A program made the position numbers and the translations under genes. Below the pieces are notes generated by a model, which saw only the letters and a program-made list of their open reading frames with translations, had not been told where the DNA came from and ran no database searches. From Thermoplasmata archaeon (GTDB lineage: Archaea > Thermoplasmatota > Thermoplasmata > Thermoplasmatales > Thermoplasmataceae), in assembly GCA_021793945.1 (NCBI GenBank), contig JAJYRT010000038.1, forward strand, positions 1-13,848: a stretch of 13,848 nt of DNA, read 5' to 3'. Below are positions 6,620-12,053 of this stretch, one piece after another. How positions within the stretch are numbered: the stretch's first letter is position 1; each line of letters starts with the position of its first letter.

Positions 6620-6888
6620 CTGAATCCATTATGAAGCGTGAAGATATGGATTTCCTTCTCAACTGCTTGGAAGGTATAACTATGCTGAGGAGGGACGAAG
6701 AGAGACTAACTGGACTACTCAACTCTGAGAACTTCCTTTCGGAGTCACTATTCAGCACAACATCATCCATAGTGCAGGCTATACTCGGCAATTACTCCAT
6801 AGAGGGAATTGAATCCCTGATAACTGCTGTCAGGGACGGAAGGGTATCCGCTGAACCTTCAAGAGAGGTAAGCGTCAATGTACAATAA
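6616..6888 (+). CDS. Hypothetical helical protein, 90 residues
   Basis: I do not recognise it. The first 80 residues predict as helices (MDFLLNCLEGITMLRRDEER, LTGLLNSENFLSESLF, SSIVQAILGN, IEGIESLITAVRDG), and the tail is short and polar. No metal ligands or membrane segments are seen. It starts in an ATGA overlap with the previous gene behind GGTGA (6607-6611). Its 3' end overlaps the Sm-like gene by 11 bases, so the two proteins are likely made together and could interact. Confidence 0.65.
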   Translation: MTESIMKREDMDFLLNCLEGITMLRRDEERLTGLLNSENFLSESLFSTTSSIVQAILGNYSIEGIESLITAVRDGRVSAEPSREVSVNVQ

Positions 6889-7159
6889 TCAAGAAGGAAA
6901 AAAGAAAGTTGGCGGCAAAGCGCTACCTGACATGGAAAGGCGATCCGAACCCACCAGGAGATACGACACCGGCAAGGAGACCATAGACAACTTCGGCAGG
7001 GCCCAGATCGGCAAATCGGTCACAGTAACACTGAGATCCGGCAGGATCGAGTCCGGGATACTGAGGGGATTCGGGCAGTATGACATAGCCCTGGAGGTGC
7101 AGAATAAACGCATACTCATAATAATGAAGCATGCCGTCGACGTGGTGACAGTGACGTGA
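6878..7159 (+). CDS. Sm-fold protein resembling Hfq
   Basis: A 93-residue protein with a polar basic N-terminal extension (1-40) and an Sm-like core at about 44-92. The core reads VTVTLRSGRIESGILRGF, then a short loop, then ILIIMKHAVDVVTV. Glycines 55 and 60 sit where the Sm1 motif needs them, and KHA (84-86) matches the Sm2 signature of bacterial Hfq rather than the RG-type Sm2 of usual archaeal SmAPs. Hfq/Sm proteins form rings that bind U- or A-rich RNA. It may bind element or host RNA, or act on replication control RNAs. That role is inferred. The start overlaps the upstream gene by 11 bases with GAGGT (6865-6869) eight bases ahead. The stop overlaps the next gene's GTG. Confidence 0.7.
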   Translation: MYNNQEGKKKVGGKALPDMERRSEPTRRYDTGKETIDNFGRAQIGKSVTVTLRSGRIESGILRGFGQYDIALEVQNKRILIIMKHAVDVVTVT

Positions 7160-7644
7160 CCTTCCAGCTGAAAACACTGGGGCCATACCGGATCGAGAAG
7201 GCAGAGGAATACGCTCCGGGAGGTTCAGAAAGCAGCTATGCGGAAATCATCAGGGTGAGGGGATCCAGCCCGGATCCTCCTTGCTTCATGGTCCCGTCTC
7301 ACCTTTTCAAGCATTCCGAATCAGAATTGGGGCTGTACCTGAAGGAGCGAAAGAACCTCTGGCGTGCACTGGGAAAGTTGCTAAATGTGAAAATCGACAT
7401 CTCGGACGGGGAAATCATGCTGCACTTTCCGGTATCGCTATTCCCAGAAGTGGCTGGAATTGTGCCGTTTGTCAGGAAAAGGGGGCTGACAGGTAAACCT
7501 GAACTTGCAAAGTCAATCGGAGGCGCTACCCAGTTTAAGAAAAGAGAACGGCATAAAACGAAGCAAATCAATCCAGATTCGGAAGGAAAGAACCCATCCC
7601 ATATGTTTACACCTGACATTATGGCATTCTTCGGAGGCGCATGA
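7156..7644 (+). CDS. Hypothetical protein, 162 residues
   Basis: An unrecognised protein. The N-terminal 120 residues look like a compact alpha/beta domain, with strands near FQLKTLGPYRIEKAEEY, AEIIRVRG, CFMVPSHLF and EIMLHFPVSL and a helix at SELGLYLKERKNLWRALGKLL. The last 40 residues are Lys-rich and polar and end in MFTPDIMAFFGGA, which may be a short docking tail. The start is GTG at 7156, overlapping the Sm-like gene's TGA as GTGA, with GGTGA at 7144-7148 seven bases upstream. The stop overlaps the next gene as ATGA. Position suggests a replication or maintenance accessory. Confidence 0.65.
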   Translation: MTFQLKTLGPYRIEKAEEYAPGGSESSYAEIIRVRGSSPDPPCFMVPSHLFKHSESELGLYLKERKNLWRALGKLLNVKIDISDGEIMLHFPVSLFPEVAGIVPFVRKRGLTGKPELAKSIGGATQFKKRERHKTKQINPDSEGKNPSHMFTPDIMAFFGGA

Positions 7645-7907
7645 TGGAGCATACTGCCATGGTCACACTGGACAGCTTCATGCCAAAGCCCCTGACCAGG
7701 AGGACCGAGAGGTTCATGCAGCTCTGTGAGTTCTATGTCAGCATAACGGGCAAGGATCCGGAGTCAGGGTACCAGGTTTACGACTTCATACACGAGCACA
7801 CACTGCCGTTTGACCTGAGGCATTTCAAGCTTCTCTCACAGGGCCAAATACTTTCAGTTTTCTGGAAGTGGCAGAGAATCACAGGCAATGTTACTAGGAC
7901 CTTTTAG
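7641..7907 (+). CDS. Hypothetical protein, 88 residues, with PIP-box-like N-terminus
   Basis: The last gene of the replication operon. Near its N-terminus it has MVTLDSFM (residues 7-14), close to QLTFDSFI in the 5757 protein and similar to archaeal PCNA-binding peptides, except that Met replaces the usual Gln. The rest (RRTERFMQLCEFYVSITG, then GYQVYDFIHEHTLP, then RHFKLLSQGQILSVFWKWQ) looks all-helical, possibly a winged or three-helix fold. ATG at 7641 gives an ATGA overlap with the previous stop. ATG at 7644 is better spaced from GGAGG (7633-7637), so the first Met may be absent. I cannot assign a family. Confidence 0.6.
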   Translation: MMEHTAMVTLDSFMPKPLTRRTERFMQLCEFYVSITGKDPESGYQVYDFIHEHTLPFDLRHFKLLSQGQILSVFWKWQRITGNVTRTF

Positions 7908-7998
7908 AGAGGCATTATTAAATTTGTAAGGAAAACAAACTATTCGCAACTTCATAAGCATTATATAAGACGTTTTAACATAGTAAATGATGTAAAGC

Positions 7999-8106
7999 AT
8001 GTCAGAGATTAAGAAAAGAAACAGTACAGAAACGTCACGCTTTATAATTAGACATATTAGAAACTTTACTCGTTTGCTAACAATTTTTCATTTAAGAGAG
8101 GAATAG
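7999..8106 (+). CDS. Possible 35-residue basic peptide
   Basis: ATG at 7999 opens 35 codons of a Lys/Arg-rich peptide (starts MSEIKKRNSTETSRF). A TATA-like box centred near 7965 lies about 35 bases upstream. No ribosome binding site is evident and nothing recognisable is encoded, so this may be chance. Confidence 0.2.
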   Translation: MSEIKKRNSTETSRFIIRHIRNFTRLLTIFHLREE

Positions 8107-8242
8107 AAACATTTCCAATGAGCACGCCTTACCTATGCTTCTGAATGAACAATTTGAGAAATGACAGCCAAATACGGTGAGCTAACTAAAACAGAGAAAG
8201 TTAAATTGCGAAAAATTTCCTTTTTCTAATTCACTCAAAAAC

Positions 8243-8250
8243 TTTTATAA
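8243..8250 (+). promoter_or_regulatory. TATA-like box before the PIN cassette
   Basis: TTTTATAA lies about 55 bases upstream of the ATG at 8302. This would give a leader of roughly 30 bases. Confidence 0.35.
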
Positions 8251-8301
8251 CCTGAAGCAGATCAATATCAGTTACCTAGAATAGAAATAAAATAGACAAA
8301 A

Positions 8302-9006
8302 ATGAAGAGGAAGCTGATATCAATGTTTAAACAGCCCAGTTTTATTGGACCTAATTCCACACTAGCAAAAGAACTAAAAATGTCAACCGTCAATATGTTC
8401 AATAAAGTCCCCGAAGAAAGTCACGATAGGAACCGCGCAAAACTGTTTCAACGCTATAGTAGCAGAATAAAAGAAAGAGTCTTTGCACGCTCAGAGGAAT
8501 TAATCGACGCGCTTACAGACTTAGTCAAAGATTTTCCAACGGAAACTGAAATAAAGAAGGCAGGTGACCTTCTCAAAGAAGTGCTTGAAGCGAAAGATGA
8601 AAAAGATCTATCAGAGATTATTGCTAGTATCGAGGAGAGTCTTAGTCAATCTGAAAAAAATACTGTTCTTAAAGAAGAGCTAACTTCGCTGAATAATATC
8701 ATCAAGAAGCTCATGAAAGAAGCAATGGAGTTCAATTGGTCAGATGTGGAAGAATCGGAGGCGGAAAAGTTATACTCTTTGTCACAAATCTTATCAATGA
8801 TTAATTCTATTATTGATTCTTTGTTGATGGAGTTGAGAATCAACCCCGATTCAGATATCAATAATGGTGTGTCTGCGCTGTTCTACCTTACGCTTAGAAC
8901 GAATGCTTATCTCATGAATAAAATTCAAAAGGAGTCTCTAGATAACACAATATCTGCTGTACAGGCTTTTATATATAGCCATGCTACTTACTTGGTTGCA
9001 AATTGA
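8302..9006 (+). CDS. Helical protein paired with a PIN nuclease
   Basis: A 234-residue protein I do not recognise. It is almost wholly helical, with long charged stretches (KIKKAGDLLKEVLEAKDEKD-like segments around residues 85-130) and a Leu/Ile-rich second half (LSQILSMINSIIDSLLMEL, about 155-173). No DNA-binding fold is obvious. ATG at 8302 is the first start; ATG at 8323 is possible. Its TGA stop (9004-9006) lies within the GAGGTGA ribosome binding site of the PIN gene, so the two are translationally coupled. It could be the antitoxin or scaffold of a toxin-antitoxin or defence pair, inferred from gene order only. Base composition is clearly more AT-rich than the replication operon, consistent with separate acquisition. 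Confidence 0.7.
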   Translation: MKRKLISMFKQPSFIGPNSTLAKELKMSTVNMFNKVPEESHDRNRAKLFQRYSSRIKERVFARSEELIDALTDLVKDFPTETEIKKAGDLLKEVLEAKDEKDLSEIIASIEESLSQSEKNTVLKEELTSLNNIIKKLMKEAMEFNWSDVEESEAEKLYSLSQILSMINSIIDSLLMELRINPDSDINNGVSALFYLTLRTNAYLMNKIQKESLDNTISAVQAFIYSHATYLVAN

Positions 9007-9011
9007 GGTGA
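9005..9011 (+). promoter_or_regulatory. Ribosome binding site deciding the PIN gene start
   Basis: GAGGTGA ends five bases before TTG at 9017, the usual spacing. The same GGTGA-then-TTG arrangement occurs at 12042-12054. Confidence 0.55.
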
Positions 9012-9016
9012 AACTC

Positions 9017-9754
9017 TTGTCTTTATTCTTTCCTGACACCTCAACCCTGATTTCATTGTTTGACGAAGACGAGCCTCTTCATAGCAGAGCAAGTGAAATC
9101 ATTCGTAAATACAGAGTCGGTGAAGTGTTTGTACCCATGAGTGTACAGGCTGAGTGGCAAAGTAGGTCTGTCAGAGAACACAATCGACTAGTAATTAATA
9201 CAGCAATATTTCTTGACAATAAACGTAAAGAGGGAAAAGAGTCTATAAATATCGGCGAATTCAATACAATAGTGGATAACGCTGCAAATAAAATCCGAAA
9301 CGAACCTAGTATCGAACCGAGAAAACTAGATCGTGCCAGATTTACGTTACAGAAAGAAATTAGTAATTTCTATAAAAACTCGTATGGGGTAAGCGCACAC
9401 TCAAAATCGATCGCAGATATCAAAGAGTACATGATGAAATTGAGCTACACCTTCTTTGAGAGAGGAACAGGAGTTATAACGTTCTTTGTTCAGCATGGTT
9501 ACAGTCATCCGGATATCCCAGAAGAAATTGAGAAGAAAGTAAAAATGTTCATTTCACAACAGAGAATCGATATGGAGACTCAGGATGCGATGATACTGAG
9601 CGATTTAATTCGCTATGTTGCAGCTGACGGAGAAGTTTATGATTTTGTAGTCGGCGACAAAAAATTCTACAAAAAAGGAAAAAAATATGTTGATTCTTAC
9701 GACAGCGTCAAAGGAAGAATAAACTTCGTTCTGCTTGGTGCTCCTCTATTATAA
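9017..9754 (+). CDS. Large PIN-domain protein (VapC-like nuclease with a helical insertion)
   Basis: The 245-residue product has the acidic residues of a PIN nuclease: D7 in LFFPDTSTLISLF, E46 in VQAEW, D190 in QDAMIL and D214 in VVGDKKFY. PIN domains cut RNA with bound metal and serve as VapC toxins or RNA-processing enzymes. VapC proteins are usually about 130 residues. Here about 140 residues, mostly helical, separate E46 from D190, so this is an enlarged variant. The start is uncertain: TTG 9017 has GAGGTGA five bases upstream, while ATG 8981 and GTG 9008 are open alternatives. It follows the helical protein gene directly. A toxin or defence effector role is likely but not shown; the substrate is unknown. 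Confidence 0.75.
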   Translation: MSLFFPDTSTLISLFDEDEPLHSRASEIIRKYRVGEVFVPMSVQAEWQSRSVREHNRLVINTAIFLDNKRKEGKESINIGEFNTIVDNAANKIRNEPSIEPRKLDRARFTLQKEISNFYKNSYGVSAHSKSIADIKEYMMKLSYTFFERGTGVITFFVQHGYSHPDIPEEIEKKVKMFISQQRIDMETQDAMILSDLIRYVAADGEVYDFVVGDKKFYKKGKKYVDSYDSVKGRINFVLLGAPLL

Positions 9755-9756
9755 TC

Positions 9757-9775
9757 TGTTTTTTATATCATTTTC
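9757..9775 (+). terminator. Possible T-rich terminator after the PIN gene
   Basis: Three bases past the TAA stop lies a pyrimidine-rich stretch with TTTTTT (9759-9764) and a second T cluster. Archaeal terminators are often simple T-runs. Confidence 0.35.
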
Positions 9776-9828
9776 TTAGGCTTTAGTATCATTTTAAAGC
9801 TCACAGTTGTGATGTTCTGGCTTGGATT

Positions 9829-9966
9829 ATGTTGAACAATGGTCTCAGTGACGTTGATTCCGGCAGTGATATCGACACCTCCGGAACCATGGTGAAGATG
9901 AGCAGCTACAGGATCTCGATCCTTAGTGCTGAAATCATGGCGTTCACAAAGGCCATGAACAGGTGA
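9829..9966 (+). CDS. Possible 45-residue protein or gene remnant
   Basis: An ATG at 9829 opens 45 codons ending in TGA at 9964-9966. The N-terminal half is Ser/Asp-rich (LSDVDSGSDIDTSGT), and the second half predicts as a helix (SYRISILSAEIMAFTKAMNR). Base and codon use resemble the higher-GC genes around 10001-11066 rather than the AT-rich PIN cassette. There is no clear ribosome binding site. It may be a small gene or the end of a decayed one; the frame stays open upstream only to 9787. Confidence 0.35.
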   Translation: MLNNGLSDVDSGSDIDTSGTMVKMSSYRISILSAEIMAFTKAMNR

Positions 9967-10000
9967 TTACCCTTATTTTCCTCCCTGGGTATCAGCATCC

Positions 10001-10414
10001 ATGAAGAACAGGATCGGCGTGGACGAGAAACTAAAGCTGATTGGTCTGGGAGGGTGCTGGTTTTCTGAGGATTCAAACACTTCCTATGACACGTATGAAT
10101 CTCTCCGGAGGCATGAGATAGGGCCTTACAGGTATCTATGCAGCAAGGATGTGAAGATCGAGGATCCAGGGAAATATGAATTTTTCAACGAGGAAACAGG
10201 GAAGGGGTATATCATGCCTGGAGGGTGCTGGTTCTCTCCCTCCGGCAACTGGTCATACGACAGCCTGGATGAGTGCAGCAAAGCACATGATGACTGCAGG
10301 TGCATATGCACCGATGACTACGACAAGGCATTCAGGATCCAGGGAGAGATGCCTAACCTGAAATCCAAGGCGGCGAAGGAAAGGAAGAGGGACAGCAAAG
10401 GCCATTTCATTTAG
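10001..10414 (+). CDS. Cys/Trp-repeat protein with two GGCWFS units
   Basis: A 137-residue protein built of two related units, 57 residues apart. Each begins GGCWFS (17-22 and 74-79), continues through SYD (28-30, 85-87), then a helix with His (H38, H96) and a terminal Cys (C47, C103). The second unit adds C92, C99 and C101. The spacing of Cys and His suggests metal binding, perhaps zinc, though the first unit has only two Cys and one His. The basic C-terminus ends RDSKGHFI. A TATA-like stretch (9971-9979) about 26 bases upstream of the ATG fits a leaderless start. I cannot name the family. DNA or RNA binding is a reasonable guess from the basic tail. Confidence 0.7.
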   Translation: MKNRIGVDEKLKLIGLGGCWFSEDSNTSYDTYESLRRHEIGPYRYLCSKDVKIEDPGKYEFFNEETGKGYIMPGGCWFSPSGNWSYDSLDECSKAHDDCRCICTDDYDKAFRIQGEMPNLKSKAAKERKRDSKGHFI

Positions 10415-10420
10415 GCCAAC

Positions 10421-10496
10421 CCACAAGCAAGTTGTGGCATTCCACAAATTCTTGGTATTTTCAACGGTTCCTGCCACAAACCCACAAATTCTTGTG
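10421..10496. repeat. Cluster of CCACAA direct and inverted repeats
   Basis: CCACAA occurs at 10421, 10442, 10474 and 10482 on plus, and as TTGTGG at 10432-10437. CCACAAGCAAGTTGTGG (10421-10437) and TTGTGG-CATT-CCACAA (10432-10447) are inverted repeats. CCACAAATTCTTG occurs exactly at 10442-10454 and again at 10482-10494, 40 bases apart. The cluster lies just after the Cys/Trp-repeat gene and upstream of a TATA-like box (10511-10518). It looks like an operator array or a small origin; hairpin formation as a terminator is another option. Confidence 0.5.
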
Positions 10497-10551
10497 CCTT
10501 TTCCTATTATTAATTATACATGAATTACTCCGGACGGAACCCAGGAGTTTC

Positions 10552-10632
10552 ATGAATTCCGGGGAGAGTTACGAGGGCTGTTCAAAAGTCTTCATTACCC
10601 TTAATAATCGCTTCCCCAATGTACAGCCATGA
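10552..10632 (+). CDS. Possible 26-residue leader peptide
   Basis: ATG at 10552 follows AGGAG (10543-10547) and opens 26 codons (starts MNSGESYEGCSKVF). The TGA stop overlaps the ATG at 10629 as ATGA, the coupling style used throughout the replication operon. A TATA-like box at 10511-10518 would place transcription start near 10540. A separate TATA-like stretch before 10629 argues that the next gene may instead be leaderless, so translation of this peptide is unproven. Confidence 0.3.
   Translation: MNSGESYEGCSKVFITLNNRFPNVQP
10600..10608 (+). promoter_or_regulatory. TATA-like box before the 10629 gene
   Basis: CTTAATAAT is centred about 25 bases upstream of the ATG at 10629 and fits a leaderless transcript. 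Confidence 0.35.
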
Positions 10633-11066
10633 AATACAACTGGCAGCTACTGGAGAACGGCGCAATGTTCCTGACGTTCAGTGAACTTGAAAAGCACCTG
10701 GCTGAAACTGGCCATCCAGATTACCCTGATGAGGTGCACCGTACAAGGTATTTAGGCAGGGGATCCTGGAAGGATGCACTATATGCGGAAATCGAGAACC
10801 GGATAGGAAAGGACACATGGTCCTGCGATGAAACCACGGATGAATACAAGGCAAGGCATGGCATGGATCCGGGCGCACAGCTGGGTGGTGAATTCTCCCT
10901 GGAAGATGCAGGGAAGTACTGCAAGGACAAGCCAAGACTGAGCGCTCCTGAACAGTATCGGTTCGAGGAGGCCATTGTCGAGAGGTGGATTAAGGCGGCA
11001 CAGAAGGAAGACGGCAGGGGCAGGAACCTGAACTCCCTGAGGAACCTGAAACCCTTCAGTCATTGA
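10629..11066 (+). CDS. Hypothetical protein, 145 residues
   Basis: An unrecognised soluble protein. It is rich in charged and aromatic residues: LTFSELEKHLAETGHPDYPDE (about 15-35), GRGSWKDALYAEIENRIG (43-60) and SLEDAGKYCKDKP (about 90-102), then a long helix RFEEAIVERWIKAAQKEDG (about 111-129) and a basic tail. The two cysteines are isolated, so metal binding is not suggested. ATG 10629 has a TATA-like stretch about 25 bases upstream. Base composition matches the Cys/Trp-repeat gene upstream. A near-perfect palindrome with a T-run (11076-11093) closes the unit. Confidence 0.6.
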   Translation: MKYNWQLLENGAMFLTFSELEKHLAETGHPDYPDEVHRTRYLGRGSWKDALYAEIENRIGKDTWSCDETTDEYKARHGMDPGAQLGGEFSLEDAGKYCKDKPRLSAPEQYRFEEAIVERWIKAAQKEDGRGRNLNSLRNLKPFSH

Positions 11067-11075
11067 CAGGTACAG

Positions 11076-11093
11076 AAAAACTCCGGTGTTTTT
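11076..11093 (+). terminator. Palindromic T-run terminator after the 10629 gene
   Basis: AAAAAC-TCCGGT-GTTTTT forms a 6-bp stem whose 3' arm is a T-run, ten bases after the stop codon. It fits a transcription terminator in the plus direction. Confidence 0.5.
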
Positions 11094-11282
11094 AGAGAAA
11101 ATCAGAAAGTGCACATTGTTGCCCGGAGTGCTCCGATCTCATGTGAGAGGGGTATAGGGGCATGCTGACTAAATTTTTAAATCGAGAAACTTCAACAATC
11201 TCCTTTTTGCAGTTTATCCCCGATACGAAAGCTTTAAGCTTGAATAAACAATGTTAAAATTAAGGCTAGGGTGAGTAATAGT

Positions 11283-11786
11283 TTGAGTAATAAAATACCT
11301 GATTTATTAGATGAGGAGGATGCGCTTGCAATACTTTCGATAGGGGATAAACAGATTTCTCATACAAAAATTCAGAAAATTGCGTATATTTTATCTAGTA
11401 TTACTGGTATCAAAGGTGATTTCACTCCCCACCATTATGGTGACTTTTCTGAGAATATAATGGAAAAAATACAATCTCCTATAAACAGAGATATATTCTA
11501 TGTTAGGGATGACAGGTATTCACTAACTCCCAAAGGAATAAAGATTTATCATGAACTGTTAGATAAGATAGATACTAAGGAAGAAGTAAAAGTAGAGAAT
11601 CTTATTGCGTTGCTAAGAAAATTAAATGCCGAGAATCTAGAAGCATTGACATATCACTTGTTTCCAGAGACAGCCGTCAACTCTATGATCAAGCCAGAGA
11701 TTGATATAGAGATCTCACACCTGAAGGCAAAAAGCGAAATAAAAGCAATAAGACGGGACGGGAGAATTATTCTTAGCTTAAAATAA
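11283..11786 (+). CDS. YwgA-like winged-helix protein, first gene of a three-gene module
   Basis: A 167-residue protein if started at TTG 11283, which has GGGTGA (11269-11274) eight bases upstream. GTG at 11271 would add four residues. The N-terminal half has ISHTKIQKIAYILSSITG followed by GDFTPHHYGDFSENI, the pattern of YwgA-like and related phage-associated winged-helix proteins (T-K-x-Q-K-h-x-Y-h-L, then a H/Y-Y-G-x-x-S-E-x-h turn), and a wing-like YSLTPKGIKIY. The C-terminal 60 residues look helical, then strand-like. Such domains often sit in defence, toxin-antitoxin or prophage operons and may bind DNA or partner proteins. The gene is AT-rich and lies 15 bases ahead of the next ORF. Confidence 0.65.
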   Translation: MSNKIPDLLDEEDALAILSIGDKQISHTKIQKIAYILSSITGIKGDFTPHHYGDFSENIMEKIQSPINRDIFYVRDDRYSLTPKGIKIYHELLDKIDTKEEVKVENLIALLRKLNAENLEALTYHLFPETAVNSMIKPEIDIEISHLKAKSEIKAIRRDGRIILSLK

Positions 11787-11801
11787 CAGGCATTGGTATG
11801 A

Positions 11802-12053
11802 ATGAGTGGTGTTGACCGGAGAGAAATTGAAATTAGTGCATCAATTGATCCAACCAATCCCGGTCAGATAAAGTTAGATTTCTCATATAAAGGTCGGCAG
11901 CTTTCAAGGTACGTCGGACCGAACCAACTAACCGTGCTTAACTATAGAAAGTTTATTTTATTGATCAAGTGTTACTTTGAACGGAGTCAGTTGAAGGTAA
12001 AATGGGCAGCCATAAATAATGATGGTTTCTTGATTTATGAAGGTGAATTATAG
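11802..12053 (+). CDS. Small beta-rich protein, second gene of the module
   Basis: An 83-residue protein I do not recognise. Alternating hydrophobic residues suggest mostly beta structure: REIEISASIDP, GQIKLDFSYKGRQL, then a short helix at NYRKFILLIKCYFE, then LKVKWAAINNDGFLIYEGEL. The start at ATG 11802 lies 15 bases after the previous stop, with a weak GGTATGA site. Its TAG stop is immediately followed by the TTG of the third gene, and its 3' end carries that gene's GGTGA site. It is probably a structural or regulatory partner within the module. Confidence 0.6.
   Translation: MSGVDRREIEISASIDPTNPGQIKLDFSYKGRQLSRYVGPNQLTVLNYRKFILLIKCYFERSQLKVKWAAINNDGFLIYEGEL
12042..12046 (+). promoter_or_regulatory. 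GGTGA site deciding the TTG start at 12054
   Basis: GGTGA is seven bases before TTG 12054, inside the end of the preceding gene. No ATG is suitably placed in this frame, so a TTG start with coupling is likely. Confidence 0.5.

Larger units (their letters stand above)
7908..8301. other. AT-rich spacer after the replication operon
   Basis: This 394-base stretch has many stops in all frames. It holds a TATA-like box TTATATAA (7961-7968) followed by a 35-codon frame (7999-8106), and a second TATA-like box TTTTATAA (8243-8250) that could serve the gene at 8302. No convincing hairpin, tRNA or repeat is seen. It marks a sharp drop in GC between the replication genes and the PIN cassette. Confidence 0.5.

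Noticed and set aside
11251..11274. Seven-codon upstream ORF (MLKLRLG) ending at the GTG of the YwgA-like gene
   Set aside because: It has no placed ribosome binding site, and the likely TATA-like stretch is too close for it to be within the transcript. It could be chance.
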